A DNA stretch of 64,000 bases from Patiriisocius marinistellae (lineage in GTDB: Bacteria > Bacteroidota > Bacteroidia > Flavobacteriales > Flavobacteriaceae). The notes under the pieces were generated by a model, which searched no databases, had not been told where the DNA came from, and saw only the letters and a list, made by a program, of their open reading frames with translations. Each line of letters begins with the position of its first letter. Position 1 is the stretch's first letter. The stretch is from positions 1,178,001-1,242,000 of the forward strand of contig NZ_BKCF01000001.1 in NCBI RefSeq assembly GCF_009014635.1, given 5' to 3'. The position numbers and the translations under genes were made by a program. Below, piece after piece: positions 9,130-19,020 of the stretch.

Positions 9130-11559
9130 CTAGTTAATAGTATATAAAAGAAATTCTTTTTCATCCGCAGTTACTAATACTTGAAGAGATTTTGATTTGG
9201 AAACATCAGTGATGATCGCTGCAGAAGTTCCATAAACTGGGAAGCCGTTTATAAGTGTACCATTATTATCATAAACATAGACTTTATTTTCTTGTGATTC
9301 TGTTACGGTAATATAGCCTGTTTTGTTAAAGAAAAACAAATTAGGTTTTGTGTAAATGCCAAAGGGTAATTCAATCAATCTACCATTAACCCTAAGCAAA
9401 TTATCATTTAAAGACACCTTCAATTTAGTATCAATATTGTAAAAATAATCTGTGGTAACATTCAATTTTTTTGTAGTCACATTTCCGCTTTGCGATATTG
9501 TTTTTTGTTCATTTTCTGAAGTTATAAACACAAATGAATTGCCATCTTTTTGAACATCAGATTTATTAAGTTTAAATTTTTCTGAAACTTTAATTCGCTC
9601 TTTTCCTGTACGACTTAAAATATTTAACTTCCCGCTTTCCTCTTGAAATAACAAATAATCTTTATTACCTAACCGTATGTGTTGTGGAGTAGCAATTATC
9701 TTAGATTTAGCTTTTTTTAATGTAAAACCTTTTACGGCTTTACCTTTACTATCAAGCATTATCACTTCATTGCTTTGTATAATTACAAATCTATATTTAC
9801 GATTATTATCATAGTCAAAAACTGCAAGAGGTTGTGTAATTTCATCTTTATACGAAATAGGAAATGGGGAAACATCCTTGCCGTTCTCATCCACAACAAA
9901 CATTTTATTCTTAGTTACAAACGCAAGTTGTTTTCTGCCATTACGTTTAATATCTATTTCTTTAATATCGCCTAAAATGGGCTCGTCAATTTTTTTTGAC
10001 CACAACAATGTGCCATCGCTAGAGTGAGCATTCAAATTATTTGTAACATCTTGAAACGCAATGCTTTTTTTGCGATTTCCTCGTGTTGAGAAATATACGG
10101 GATTTCCTAGAATAGTTTCATTTATAGCAATCGATGAAGGTGCCGAGACACCAGCTATAGCAGTCGAATTGCCACTATTTTCGCTAGTTACAAAGTTGAG
10201 GTGTGCAAAGTTATTTTCAAAAGTATATTGAGCGATTGCAAGATCGTAGCCGCTTATTTTTTTGAAGTTTATATTTTTTTCAGTCTCTCCAATAAGGCTA
10301 TTCAACATTTGAGGCACAGCTTTATCACTACCTATTTCGCAATATGTTATAGTTCGGGTAAGGTTTGTATTGATGTCTTTATAAGCATTTGATTTTGATA
10401 AAACAGCACCGCTCATAATGGCACTACTTATGTTTTCTGCGGAAATTTCTGAAGAACAAAAAATGAAGTAACCATTAAACTCGAACATAAAATTAGCACC
10501 ATCAAGCGCTATGATTTGTCCAAATTTATTTTTAAAATAATCTGGTGAGTTAAACTTATAAATAGTGGTATTTCTAAATTCTTTTACTTCCGAAATTTCA
10601 GCTTCAAGGTTTTCAAAAGCTATTTGACTGTCAATACTTTTTGCAATTAAAAAGGACTCACCTTCTCGAGAAACTTTCGCAATTTCATTGAAAGATTCGG
10701 CTATTCTTAAAACAACTTTTGTAGAATCATTTTTAAATTTCCGAAGATTTTTAAATAATAATTCTGCATCATTATAGGTGAAAACGGTTGCAGTATTTAC
10801 GTCACTTGGTATAATTGACGGCACGGTCAGCTCTTGTGGTGTTTGTCCTTTAAAGTATGAAAGAAGCGGTTTAAGAGTGTCTCGCTCCATTAAAATGCCT
10901 GCTGCTTGAGTAACAGGGTCATCTTTAATAATATGAACAGAAGTCCATACGTTTTTAGTCTTGTTATTTTTTAATACTGTTAGTCCGTTTTTAGGTGGCA
11001 ACTGTATTAGTTTTTGAAATGTACTGTCGTTAAAAGTTATGTTTCCTATTATATTTTTAATAGGAGATAAGTGAGATCCTATTACAAATGTGCTATCTAT
11101 AGAGGTGTAAAAATGTACTTGTTTTCCTATAGTAACTTTAGTTACTTTCTTTTTATTAAAGGTGAGTGTTTCTACCTTTTTGTCTTTAATACTATCAAGT
11201 ACTATTGGTTTCTTAGGCTGCTTGGTTATATATGTATAGTGTGAAGCAAGGCTGTCACTATTTGAAAAAGCGAGTATACTTTCCCCCGTGATTTCAAGTT
11301 GTTTGATAATAGGATTTGTAATAAAAGAATTATTGAACATAATTCTTTCTGTTTTTGAAAAAAGCGTATTGTTTTGAAAATCCTTAAGTATCGTTTTGAA
11401 AGACTGGGAGCTACTATCTTCTTGGTTTATTCTATATACTAGTGTTGTGTTTTCTGGAAGAAATTGATAGAGTGGCGCGTCACTTCTTGATGTGTTTTCA
11501 CATGCAAAAAGCGTACTCAGGATTATTAATATTACAATACTATATATTCCAATTTTCAT
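9130..11559 (-). CDS. Large lipoprotein with C-terminal propeller-like region
   Basis: 809 residues from the ATG at 11559. A longer frame starts at 11631, but the residues from Met25 of that frame (MKIGIYSIVILIIL ... LFAC) form a normal lipoprotein signal, and a TAGCTTTG -7 box lies 12 bp upstream of this ATG, inside the longer frame. The N-terminal ~500 residues resemble DUF3352-like envelope proteins (LYQFLPENTTLVYRIN). The C-terminal ~300 residues carry propeller-like repeats (DGTLLWSKKIDEPILGDIKE, DENGKDVSPFP, DSKGKAVKGFTL, NGTLINGFPVYG). No catalytic motif is seen. The stop of the upstream rnhB lies about 80 bp before this start. Function unknown; an outer-membrane or periplasmic scaffold is an inference. 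Confidence 0.75.
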   Translation of the reverse strand: MKIGIYSIVILIILSTLFACENTSRSDAPLYQFLPENTTLVYRINQEDSSSQSFKTILKDFQNNTLFSKTERIMFNNSFITNPIIKQLEITGESILAFSNSDSLASHYTYITKQPKKPIVLDSIKDKKVETLTFNKKKVTKVTIGKQVHFYTSIDSTFVIGSHLSPIKNIIGNITFNDSTFQKLIQLPPKNGLTVLKNNKTKNVWTSVHIIKDDPVTQAAGILMERDTLKPLLSYFKGQTPQELTVPSIIPSDVNTATVFTYNDAELLFKNLRKFKNDSTKVVLRIAESFNEIAKVSREGESFLIAKSIDSQIAFENLEAEISEVKEFRNTTIYKFNSPDYFKNKFGQIIALDGANFMFEFNGYFIFCSSEISAENISSAIMSGAVLSKSNAYKDINTNLTRTITYCEIGSDKAVPQMLNSLIGETEKNINFKKISGYDLAIAQYTFENNFAHLNFVTSENSGNSTAIAGVSAPSSIAINETILGNPVYFSTRGNRKKSIAFQDVTNNLNAHSSDGTLLWSKKIDEPILGDIKEIDIKRNGRKQLAFVTKNKMFVVDENGKDVSPFPISYKDEITQPLAVFDYDNNRKYRFVIIQSNEVIMLDSKGKAVKGFTLKKAKSKIIATPQHIRLGNKDYLLFQEESGKLNILSRTGKERIKVSEKFKLNKSDVQKDGNSFVFITSENEQKTISQSGNVTTKKLNVTTDYFYNIDTKLKVSLNDNLLRVNGRLIELPFGIYTKPNLFFFNKTGYITVTESQENKVYVYDNNGTLINGFPVYGTSAAIITDVSKSKSLQVLVTADEKEFLLYTIN

Positions 11560-11571
11560 ATGATAAAAGTA

Positions 11572-11579
11572 CAAAGCTA
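11572..11579 (-). promoter_or_regulatory. -7 box for the large lipoprotein gene
   Basis: Minus strand TAGCTTTG, exact to TAnnTTTG, 12 bp before the chosen ATG at 11559. It argues against the longer start at 11631. Confidence 0.5.
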
Positions 11580-11641
11580 TTTTGTCTCTTAAATAAGATT
11601 TAACACACTTTATTAAAGGGTTTTTCAACAACGTATGTTAT

Positions 11642-12241
11642 TTATAAGTCAAATGTGTATTGTTCGGGTAATAGTCTAAAACTTCGACGGTGGTATTTTG
11701 TGGGGCCTTGTTTTCTTATAGCATCACGATGTAATTTTGTGGGATATCCTTTATTTTTTGCCCATCCGTAAGCAGGAAATTCTTCATGTAGTTGCCTCAT
11801 ATATTCATCTCTATAGGTTTTTGCGAGTATTGACGCAGCGGCAATGTGTAGATATTTGCTGTCTCCTTTTATAACAGCTTTAAAAGGAATAGTTTGGTAT
11901 GGTTTAAATCTATTGCCATCTACGGCAATAAATTGTGGCATAGGTTTTAGTTTGTCAATACTGCGATGCATACCTAAAATAGATGCGTTTAAAATATTGA
12001 TTTTGTCAATTTCTTCCATCATTACATGCGTTACGCTATAGGTAATTGCTTCTCGTTCAATGATGCTCTTCAATTCTACCCTTTTTTTTTCTGTAAGTTG
12101 TTTTGAATCTGTTAACCATGGATGCTTAAAATCATCTGGAAGTATCACAGCGGCTGCGGTAACAGGGCCAGCAAGACAACCTCTTCCAGCCTCATCTGTG
12201 CCACATTCAATAAGATGTTGATTTATTTTAAGGTCGAGCAT
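11642..12241 (-). CDS. rnhB: Ribonuclease HII
   Basis: 199 residues from the ATG at 12241 (an upstream in-frame start at 12274 would add a hydrophobic stretch not expected in this cytoplasmic enzyme). It cleaves the RNA strand of RNA-DNA hybrids and removes single ribonucleotides from DNA. Family motifs: [15 protein letters not shown] with the first catalytic Asp and Glu, [20 protein letters not shown], and [21 protein letters not shown] with a further catalytic Asp; [21 protein letters not shown] lies at the C-terminus. A TATTTTTG -7 box is just upstream. Confidence 0.95.
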   Translation of the reverse strand: MLDLKINQHLIECGTDEAGRGCLAGPVTAAAVILPDDFKHPWLTDSKQLTEKKRVELKSIIEREAITYSVTHVMMEEIDKINILNASILGMHRSIDKLKPMPQFIAVDGNRFKPYQTIPFKAVIKGDSKYLHIAAASILAKTYRDEYMRQLHEEFPAYGWAKNKGYPTKLHRDAIRKQGPTKYHRRSFRLLPEQYTFDL

Positions 12242-12554
12242 TTTTAATAAATATAGGAGCAAAAATAGAAACAATTAATTCAAGTTGCCCATTAAAGTGG
12301 CGATAACAGCAATATAGTCCATATATGAAAATTTAAAAGTTTGATACTATGGCAGATGAATATTAAGTATTTATAATCAGTATGTTGTCTGACTTTGTTG
12401 TTAATAATAAATAAAGGTTTTCATTTTTGCAAAAGTTAAAACACTGCCAAAATAGTACTAAAACGATCCTAACTTAAAACCAAATAGAAGAATCACTCGT
12501 TAATCTTGCAAAACAAACCTTAATAAACTTAGTATTAAATTAAAATTCAAAATT
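12242..12554. other. Divergent intergenic region rnhB / fasciclin gene
   Basis: 313 bp with no ORF. It holds the rnhB -7 box (12260-12267). For the fasciclin gene only a partial match (CATTTTTG at 12422-12429) was found, so its promoter is not assigned. Nothing else stands out. Confidence 0.4.
12260..12267 (-). promoter_or_regulatory. -7 box for rnhB
   Basis: Minus strand TATTTTTG, exact to TAnnTTTG, 18 bp before the ATG at 12241; it also supports that start over 12274. Confidence 0.45.
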
Positions 12555-13160
12555 ATGAAAAGATCAAACATGTTATCAGCAATCGCATTGTCAATTACAC
12601 TATTGGCAGGTAGCGCATCATTTGCTCAAGAGAAAATGATGAAAGATAAGGATATGAAAAAAGAAATGAAGGAGAAGTCAGTAATGGTTGGTGGAGCAGC
12701 AATGTATCCAAATAAGAACATTGTTGAGAATGCAGTGAACTCAAAAGATCATACTACACTAGTTGCTGCAGTAAAAGCAGCAGAATTGGTTGATGTACTA
12801 CAAAGCGAAGGACCATTTACTGTATTTGCCCCTACCAATGCAGCATTTGATAAATTACCTAAAGGAACTGTAGATACTTTATTAAAGCCAGAAAATAAAG
12901 AAATGTTACAAGGGGTATTAACGTACCATGTAGTAGCAGGTGATTTTAAAGCGGCAGATATTCTTCAAGCTATAAAAGACGGAGATGGTACTGCAATGTT
13001 CGAAACAGTAAGTGGAGGTACTATAACTGCTTCGCTTAAGGGTAAAAATGTAATCTTAAAAGATGAAAAAGGCGGTACTTCAATGGTTACAATTACAGAT
13101 GTAAATCAATCAAATGGTGTAATCCATGTTGTTGATACAGTTGTATTACCTTCAAAATAA
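12555..13160 (+). CDS. Secreted fasciclin (FAS1) domain protein
   Basis: 201 residues. Signal peptide about 1-24 (ending ASFAQ), a Lys/Met-rich linker (MMKDKDMKKEMKEK), then one FAS1 domain from about residue 55 to the end. The two conserved FAS1 boxes are clear: FTVFAPTNAAFDKLPKGTVD (H1) and NGVIHVVDTVVLP (H2), with LTYHVVAGDF between them. FAS1 domains mediate adhesion in many organisms; in bacteria the partner is seldom known. It is a monocistronic unit closed by a perfect terminator hairpin. Confidence 0.93.
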   Translation: MKRSNMLSAIALSITLLAGSASFAQEKMMKDKDMKKEMKEKSVMVGGAAMYPNKNIVENAVNSKDHTTLVAAVKAAELVDVLQSEGPFTVFAPTNAAFDKLPKGTVDTLLKPENKEMLQGVLTYHVVAGDFKAADILQAIKDGDGTAMFETVSGGTITASLKGKNVILKDEKGGTSMVTITDVNQSNGVIHVVDTVVLPSK

Positions 13161-13189
13161 AGAAGGATTAAGTTTTAGTTAGTAATTAA

Positions 13190-13227
13190 AATAGTACTAG
13201 TTGTTATGACTAGTACTATTTTTTTTT
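13190..13227 (+). terminator. Terminator of the fasciclin gene
   Basis: A perfect 12-bp stem (AATAGTACTAGT with ACTAGTACTATT, loop of seven) runs into a tract of nine T. Confidence 0.9.
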
Positions 13228-13427
13228 AAGTAAAAACCAAAACTTAAAATTCCTCGTATATAAAATAGATATAATAAAGAGAGATTAATAATGTGAGGTT
13301 ATTTTGTTCTCTAATAAGTATTGAGCGCAATAACAGCAAGTTAATGCGTTTTTTTTATGTAAAGTTTTTAAAAATAAATAACCTTTACATCAAAAGTCAA
13401 AAGCACATTTCAGAAATAAAAAAAATA

Positions 13428-13435
13428 TACCTTTG
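13428..13435 (+). promoter_or_regulatory. -7 box for the putative porin gene
   Basis: TACCTTTG, exact to TAnnTTTG, 21 bp before the ATG at 13457. It overlaps a TTG that could otherwise be taken as the start. Confidence 0.5.
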
Positions 13436-13456
13436 CGATATACGTTAATAGGTACA

Positions 13457-15358
13457 ATGAAGCACTATTTATTTTTCTTTTTTCTTTTCAGTTTTATAGT
13501 CTTAAGCTCTGCTCAAGTTGATGTTGAGCGTATTAAGGCACCGCCTAAAAATGAAAAACCACCTATTGATATGTATGAGATAATTTCGCATGAGCGAGAT
13601 ACTACATATCTAGATACCACATTAAGTATTCAAAAGGATTACAAATTTAATTATTTGCGTAGAGATGATTTTGAATTATTACCATTCTCAAATGTGGGCC
13701 AAACATATAATTCGCTTGCGGTTGATTTCAGCAGTAAACATTTGAAGCCTAAATTTGTTGCGCAATCACATCATTTCAATTATTACGATATTGAGGATAT
13801 CAACTATTTTCACGTGCCAACTCCATTAACAGAATTATACTTTAAAACCGCCTTTGAACAAGGTCAACAATTAGATGCCTTTTTTACAGTAAACACTTCA
13901 GAGCAATTTAATTTTTCGCTTGCTTATAAAGGGGTTCGGTCCCTTGGTGAGTATCAGCATATATTAACAAGTACTGGTAATTTTACATTTACTAGTAACT
14001 ATCATACAAAAAATAAAAAATATAATATACGCGCTCATGTTGCTGCCCAAGATGTATTGAATCAAGAAAATGGTGGACTTAATGATAATTCACTTGCGCT
14101 ATTTATAGCAGATGATGATGAGTTTTCAGACCGTGGTAGACTTGATGTAAACTTTGAAGACGCGGAGAACAAACTTGAAGGACTTCGTTTTTATTTAGAA
14201 CATGAATATGAGCTGCTTGCACAGAGAGACAGTGTTAATTACAACGTGCTCAAAATAGGGAATACGGTAACGTATGAGGATAAATTTTTTGAGTACAGAC
14301 AAGTTGCGCCTTACACACCTTACGGTAATTCTTATGAAAATTCGGGGTTATTAACAAAGACAAAACTAGAGGATTTTAATACTAGCGTATATGCAAATTT
14401 ATCGAGTAGTCTCTTCGGAAATATTAGCGCCTTTACTAAATATACTGACTATAACTATGGGTATAATACGGTTATCCAACTTACGGATGAATTTATCCCA
14501 AACCGCCTTAAAGGTAACATAGTAGAAGTAGGGGGAGCTTACCAAAAAGAATATCGCGGATTTGAACTTAAAGGAAAAGCAGCAATAAACATCAATGGTG
14601 ATTTTGATGGTAATTATATTGAAGGCTCCGCAGGCTATGCGCTTGATAAAGACAATAAGGCAACAGCCTCAATTAGTATTCACAGTGTAGCGCCTAATTT
14701 TAATCTTCTTTTGTATCAAAATGACTATGTCAATTACAACTGGAAAACTGAATTTAATAACGTAAAAACCCAAGAATTAAAATTTCAGCTCCAATCAAAA
14801 AAATTGGCTGATGTTTCAATAAGTTACACCGGGATTGATGATTATACATATTTCGGAATACAGCCTAACGATTCTACGCCCACACCACAACAGTTTAGCG
14901 ACCGTGTAGATTACTTAAAAATAAAGCTTGAAAAGCAATTTGAGTGGAAGCAATTTGCGTTAATGAATACAGTAATGTATCAAAATACAGTAAGCGGGGA
15001 TGAAGTTTTTAACGTACCTCAAATAATAACTCGACAGTCATTGTACTACAAGGATGAGTGGTTTAAAAAGGCTTTGTATTTAGAAACTGGAATAGGATTT
15101 AAGTATTTTACTAAATACAATATGAATGCTTATGACCCAATACTTGCTGAATTCTACGTGCAAAATGAACAAGAAATAGGTGGATTTCCACTAATAGATT
15201 TATTCTTCAACGGAAAAATTAAACAAACCCGTATTTTCTTTAAATGGGAAAACTTCAACCACATGTTTAAAAAGGAAAACGATTTTTTCTCAGCTCCAGG
15301 ATATCCTTATCGTGATGCTGTAATACGTTTTGGGTTAGTGTGGGATTTCTTCCTTTAA
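13457..15358 (+). CDS. Putative outer-membrane porin (Porin_10-like)
   Basis: 633 residues from the ATG at 13457; the in-frame TTG at 13433 lies inside the -7 box and is rejected. Signal peptide 1-20 (KHYLFFFFLFSFIVLSSAQ). The mature chain starts with a Pro/Lys/Arg-rich stretch and continues as alternating amphipathic strands rich in Tyr, Phe and Asn, ending FGLVWDFFL, a terminal-aromatic beta-barrel signature. The pattern VGQTYNSLAVDFSSKHLKP followed by YFHVPTPLTELYFKTAFEQG matches my recollection of the Bacteroidetes putative porin family (Pfam Porin_10). Transported solute unknown. It stands alone, convergent with the six-gene operon downstream. Confidence 0.82.
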   Translation: MKHYLFFFFLFSFIVLSSAQVDVERIKAPPKNEKPPIDMYEIISHERDTTYLDTTLSIQKDYKFNYLRRDDFELLPFSNVGQTYNSLAVDFSSKHLKPKFVAQSHHFNYYDIEDINYFHVPTPLTELYFKTAFEQGQQLDAFFTVNTSEQFNFSLAYKGVRSLGEYQHILTSTGNFTFTSNYHTKNKKYNIRAHVAAQDVLNQENGGLNDNSLALFIADDDEFSDRGRLDVNFEDAENKLEGLRFYLEHEYELLAQRDSVNYNVLKIGNTVTYEDKFFEYRQVAPYTPYGNSYENSGLLTKTKLEDFNTSVYANLSSSLFGNISAFTKYTDYNYGYNTVIQLTDEFIPNRLKGNIVEVGGAYQKEYRGFELKGKAAININGDFDGNYIEGSAGYALDKDNKATASISIHSVAPNFNLLLYQNDYVNYNWKTEFNNVKTQELKFQLQSKKLADVSISYTGIDDYTYFGIQPNDSTPTPQQFSDRVDYLKIKLEKQFEWKQFALMNTVMYQNTVSGDEVFNVPQIITRQSLYYKDEWFKKALYLETGIGFKYFTKYNMNAYDPILAEFYVQNEQEIGGFPLIDLFFNGKIKQTRIFFKWENFNHMFKKENDFFSAPGYPYRDAVIRFGLVWDFFL

Positions 15359-15448
15359 AAAAATAACCATTTTTGGGTTAATCTTAGTTGAAAACTCTCT
15401 TTTAAAAGAATTATTTAGATTAGTATCTATTATAAAATTAAGTGCAAT

Positions 15449-17134
15449 CTAATTCAAACTATCCAAAATTCTTTGCGCAGCAGCTCTCAGAGAGTCATTG
15501 ACTTCGTTTTTTCTTAAAACTGAATCCGCTTCAAACAAAGGATTTTCTTGATTTAAATCTATATCCTTTTTACTAGAATTTAAAACTTCATCACTTAAAT
15601 TTTCACTTGTTTGCCATGTTTCGCCCATTTGTTTTAAAATGGTTTCTTCCCAAGTGGAGGGATGTTTTGCATCTACCCAAATTACATCACGATATTCTGT
15701 GTCAATTAAAGCCAAATCTGGCGTTGCAGCACCGTCAAATTTTTTGCTGTTGTCACGTTTTGCTGCAACTGTGCTAATGACAAACATGCGTTTGCGTCCA
15801 GCTATTTTTTTGATAAATGGCCTAAACTCAACAGGTTTGTTTACAGACCAATCGTATTCTTTTCTAGATTCAATTACCTTAAGGGGCATGGCACTAACTC
15901 CCGCAAGACCTTCTTTTTTTGCGCCATGATTATAATAGTATAATTTGTCTGTTCCATCTGCTGGAACAAGAACACTAAACGCTAAACTTGTACGTTCTTC
16001 GCCAATAGGTTCTAGTCCAAACCAATGATGCAAACCATTATAAGCATCGTAAGGCATATCTGCAAAATCAAAATCTGTTACAAAGGGTTGTTGGTTTTCA
16101 TCGTCTTTTAAATCTGGAATTTTAACCGCGGTTTCCATATTCCAAGGTAGTGGGTCTGTAAACCCACCAAGAAACTGTAATGATTGTGCTTGTAATCTTG
16201 ATACGTTTTCAGCAAGGGTGTTTTGTTTTGTGAGGAAAGGGTATTGTTGCGTTTGGTCTGGAGCAACATAGGTTCCTTTTCCTATTGTTATACGCTCTAA
16301 ATAATCTGTTGTGTCGTGTTCGCCTGGTTCAATAATCATAACGCCGCCATACGAAGGGTAAGGGAAAAAGAAACCTTTCCACTTAATTAAACTCACTACT
16401 TGCACCCATTTTCCTGTATCATCTTTCATGTAGAAAACCTCACTAGGCTCTAACGTAAATAATTGAAAGAAATTAAATCTTTGCACTACTGCATTATACG
16501 TATTGCGTGAAAAAGCTAATGACTCTCCAATAGCAAATGTTACGGGAATTCTATTTTCTCCAGCAAATCTTGGGAATGGGGAGGTGCTCGCTACGGTAAA
16601 AATTTCCTCTGTATTATCGCTCATGCGTTGCCATGAATATTCCTTTGCAGGTTGTACAGCCATTGTCCACTGGTTTACACTATCAACACGCACTAGTTGT
16701 GGCGGAGAGACTTCTTGCGTTTCACCAATAGACTCATACGCCATCGTCACAATATTGTTGTATGGCTGTATACGTTCATTACGAGTAAGTGGTAATTCGT
16801 CAATTTCTACGAGGTTAAGATTGTTAAATACATTATAAGTTTGCATGTAATTATACATTCCAGTATTCCAGCCCAAGAACCAACCCGTAACAAAAAAGGC
16901 TACGATACCTATTAAAATAAGTATTCGTTTTCCTGCACCTACGGCAGCTCTAAATTTAGAAAGTGTAAACCATAGGAATAAAACACTCAAGAGGATGATG
17001 AAGATATATTTCCGAAGAAATAACAACGCTGGTTGATAGTCATCTCTTAGAAAAAACAATAGTAACAACAAAATTACCCCACCAATGATAATGATGCGCT
17101 TTTGTTTTCCTCCTTTTTGCCAATATGTTTTCAT
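15449..17134 (-). CDS. Unknown membrane protein, last gene of the AAA+ operon
   Basis: 561 residues. A basic start (KGGKQKR) is followed by three membrane helices at about residues 12-29, 41-58 and 69-88. The remaining ~470 residues, probably outside the cytoplasm, are mixed alpha/beta with Trp and Pro (WVQVVSLIKWKGFFFPYPS, PLPWNMETAVKIPDL). The C-terminus is acidic and helical (LRKNEVNDSLRAAAQRILDSLN). No known domain or catalytic motif is recognised. It starts 20 bp after the 174-residue membrane protein and is last in a six-gene minus-strand run, so it is likely the membrane end of that system. It carries one ATTTCCGAAG copy (17008-17017). Confidence 0.75.
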   Translation of the reverse strand: MKTYWQKGGKQKRIIIIGGVILLLLLFFLRDDYQPALLFLRKYIFIILLSVLFLWFTLSKFRAAVGAGKRILILIGIVAFFVTGWFLGWNTGMYNYMQTYNVFNNLNLVEIDELPLTRNERIQPYNNIVTMAYESIGETQEVSPPQLVRVDSVNQWTMAVQPAKEYSWQRMSDNTEEIFTVASTSPFPRFAGENRIPVTFAIGESLAFSRNTYNAVVQRFNFFQLFTLEPSEVFYMKDDTGKWVQVVSLIKWKGFFFPYPSYGGVMIIEPGEHDTTDYLERITIGKGTYVAPDQTQQYPFLTKQNTLAENVSRLQAQSLQFLGGFTDPLPWNMETAVKIPDLKDDENQQPFVTDFDFADMPYDAYNGLHHWFGLEPIGEERTSLAFSVLVPADGTDKLYYYNHGAKKEGLAGVSAMPLKVIESRKEYDWSVNKPVEFRPFIKKIAGRKRMFVISTVAAKRDNSKKFDGAATPDLALIDTEYRDVIWVDAKHPSTWEETILKQMGETWQTSENLSDEVLNSSKKDIDLNQENPLFEADSVLRKNEVNDSLRAAAQRILDSLN

Positions 17135-17154
17135 ATCACTTTGTTAATTGTTAA

Positions 17155-17679
17155 TCACTTGATCATCCCTTTATCCTTAAACCTGTCTCTTGCACTTTTC
17201 TTAGGTGCGTCTTTAATCTTAGTTTCAGTTTTTGATTGTGGTTTGGGTGTTTCTGTTTCAAAATTATCCTTAACATCGTCAACAAATTCTTCCACACGGT
17301 CTTTTCCTTTTTCAAATGCTTGTTGTAATGCTTCTTTTTTCGTTCTTTCTGAAGCAAACAAAAAGATAGAAGCAATGTAGCTGCCAATTATAGTCCCTAC
17401 GATTGCGGATACAAAATATTGTACATAGAATGCATTTATAGGTGTGGTAAAACTTACAATAACTGCAGCAATTACAAATAATAATGTGATATACACTAGT
17501 CGCAATAGAAATGGCTGTAAATGAAAAAAACCTTTCCGGTTTTCTGGCTTCATTTGGAGCTCTTCATTGTGTGTAAGGTGATTGATAAAACGATAAATGC
17601 GGTTGCTCTTTGATTCAGTCCAGTAAATGATAATCCCAAAGAGGATTGCCAGTACAAATACTATGATTTCTAGTGTCAT
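17155..17679 (-). CDS. Unknown small membrane protein of the AAA+ operon
   Basis: 174 residues with three predicted membrane helices (about 1-20, 58-80 and 85-110) and a charged cytoplasmic-type tail (ALQQAFEKGKDRVEEFVDDV, then many Lys/Pro/Thr). The tail is likely partly coiled-coil and partly disordered. It begins 3 bp after the stop of the preceding gene, so translation is probably coupled. No family recognised. The charged tail could be a docking site for the soluble proteins of the same operon; that is only inference. Confidence 0.75.
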   Translation of the reverse strand: MTLEIIVFVLAILFGIIIYWTESKSNRIYRFINHLTHNEELQMKPENRKGFFHLQPFLLRLVYITLLFVIAAVIVSFTTPINAFYVQYFVSAIVGTIIGSYIASIFLFASERTKKEALQQAFEKGKDRVEEFVDDVKDNFETETPKPQSKTETKIKDAPKKSARDRFKDKGMIK

Positions 17680-17682
17680 AAC

Positions 17683-18924
17683 TTAGTTTTTTATCGCGTT
17701 ATTAATAATTTTAATTGCCCAATCTTGGTGAGAAGCATTCCATTTTAAATAAGCTTTGTAAAATTGTGCTTTATCATACCAATACAGGTGTAAAATATCT
17801 AGCGGTGCAATTTTAGAAAGCAGCTTCCAGATCAATTCTTGATGCTCTAATTCTAATGATGAGTGAGGTTTGTGTAGTGCTTTAAAGTATGCGTTACTCA
17901 CTATGTCTTCGCGCTTTGTTTGGTTGCTTAATGCTAATTTATCAAGATATAATTCAACACCCATTATTTCTTTTCGTGTGTCAATGTCAAGTTCGTTGAG
18001 GTATTTTTTGAATAAAAATTGATTTTCTAAAATTTCATCTATACCATGCTCGGGAGTTTTTAATTTTCCAGCAAATACGTTTTTTTTAATTCGTTGATAA
18101 CGTTCATCATTTATAGCTGCCTTTAAATCAATCTCAGCGATGAGGTGGTCTTTTAATAAATCCACTAGCTCATCATGGTCTTTGTGAAAAAGCATTACAT
18201 CATGATCTGTATCTTTAATTGCTTTTTTAAACATCTCAATATCTTCAAAAACCATTACATCTTTTATAAAATCGCGGAGTAAAAAAACGCCGCCAAAAGC
18301 TCTTGTGTAAAAAGATGAAACATTAAGCGATAGCGGTTCGAAATCTAATTTTCGAATACGTAAATCGCCATAATTTTTTGCCGAATTTAATAACTGGTGG
18401 TGTATTTCTCTATCTATAAAGTTATTTCCATCATTGAATTTTTTAACTAATTGTTGTTGCTCTTTTTGATGTTTAGTCAAATCATTTAACAAACTAAAAC
18501 TTACCGAAATATGCTTGTATTTAAGCAAATCAAACGGGCTATAAAATGCGTCAATATGCTGGTCAAGATGTACAACAATTGCGCTATCCTTTGTTATATC
18601 TCTAATCTGTTTATTATAAGCTGTGAAAATGGCATGCATTAAATCACGGTCAAAACTATGTGATGGCATAAAAACAGGCTTCCCTTTTTGCTCTGGTGAA
18701 ATAATTATAGCATTAGGGTTTGCATCACCAACGTTGAGATAAAAATTCTCGTTTTTTTCTTCGGAAATTTCTGGACTCCAACCCATCGCATCAATTGAAA
18801 AATATAATAAGCTAGTTGGACTTACACCAAGCATGGCAAGACAATCGTTATAGCGCTGTGCTAACGATCCCGAAACGGGAACTAACCCACTACCAAATAA
18901 TCCTGCCTCTTTTAGTTTTTTCAT
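17683..18924 (-). CDS. Unknown cytoplasmic protein (possibly DUF6638) of the AAA+ operon
   Basis: 413 residues without signal peptide or membrane helix. The start reads MKKLKEAGLFGSGLVPVSG, then RYNDCLAMLGVSP and GWSPEISEEK, a pattern I associate with the family DUF6638; this name is from memory and should be checked. FYLNVGDANPNAIIISPEQK suggests a Rossmann-like or beta-rich core. No catalytic motif is evident. It follows the AAA+ gene by 96 bp; a short hairpin (18931-18948) lies just before its ATG. It carries one ATTTCCGAAG copy (reverse, 18761-18770). Likely a partner of the ATPase by operon position. Confidence 0.75.
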   Translation of the reverse strand: MKKLKEAGLFGSGLVPVSGSLAQRYNDCLAMLGVSPTSLLYFSIDAMGWSPEISEEKNENFYLNVGDANPNAIIISPEQKGKPVFMPSHSFDRDLMHAIFTAYNKQIRDITKDSAIVVHLDQHIDAFYSPFDLLKYKHISVSFSLLNDLTKHQKEQQQLVKKFNDGNNFIDREIHHQLLNSAKNYGDLRIRKLDFEPLSLNVSSFYTRAFGGVFLLRDFIKDVMVFEDIEMFKKAIKDTDHDVMLFHKDHDELVDLLKDHLIAEIDLKAAINDERYQRIKKNVFAGKLKTPEHGIDEILENQFLFKKYLNELDIDTRKEIMGVELYLDKLALSNQTKREDIVSNAYFKALHKPHSSLELEHQELIWKLLSKIAPLDILHLYWYDKAQFYKAYLKWNASHQDWAIKIINNAIKN

Positions 18925-18930
18925 CTTCAG

Positions 18931-18948
18931 TGCCCGCGAATACGGGTA
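18931..18948. repeat. Short GC-rich hairpin before the 413-codon gene
   Basis: TGCCCG and CGGGTA can pair around CGAATA (one G-T pair). It is unusually GC-rich for this window and lies 7 bp before an ATG; it may be a single REP-like unit or a leader hairpin. Confidence 0.3.
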
Positions 18949-19020
18949 TCTTATTTAAAATTCTTTTTTTGTTAAAATTCAACAATCAAAAACCTTCAAT
19001 CGTTAATCCCAATCTCATTT

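Noticed and set aside
11560-11631. Longer start for the large lipoprotein
   Set aside because: It places 24 residues before a typical lipoprotein signal and spans a -7 box.
13433-13456. TTG start for the putative porin
   Set aside because: It overlaps the TACCTTTG -7 box, and the ATG at 13457 begins a clean signal peptide.
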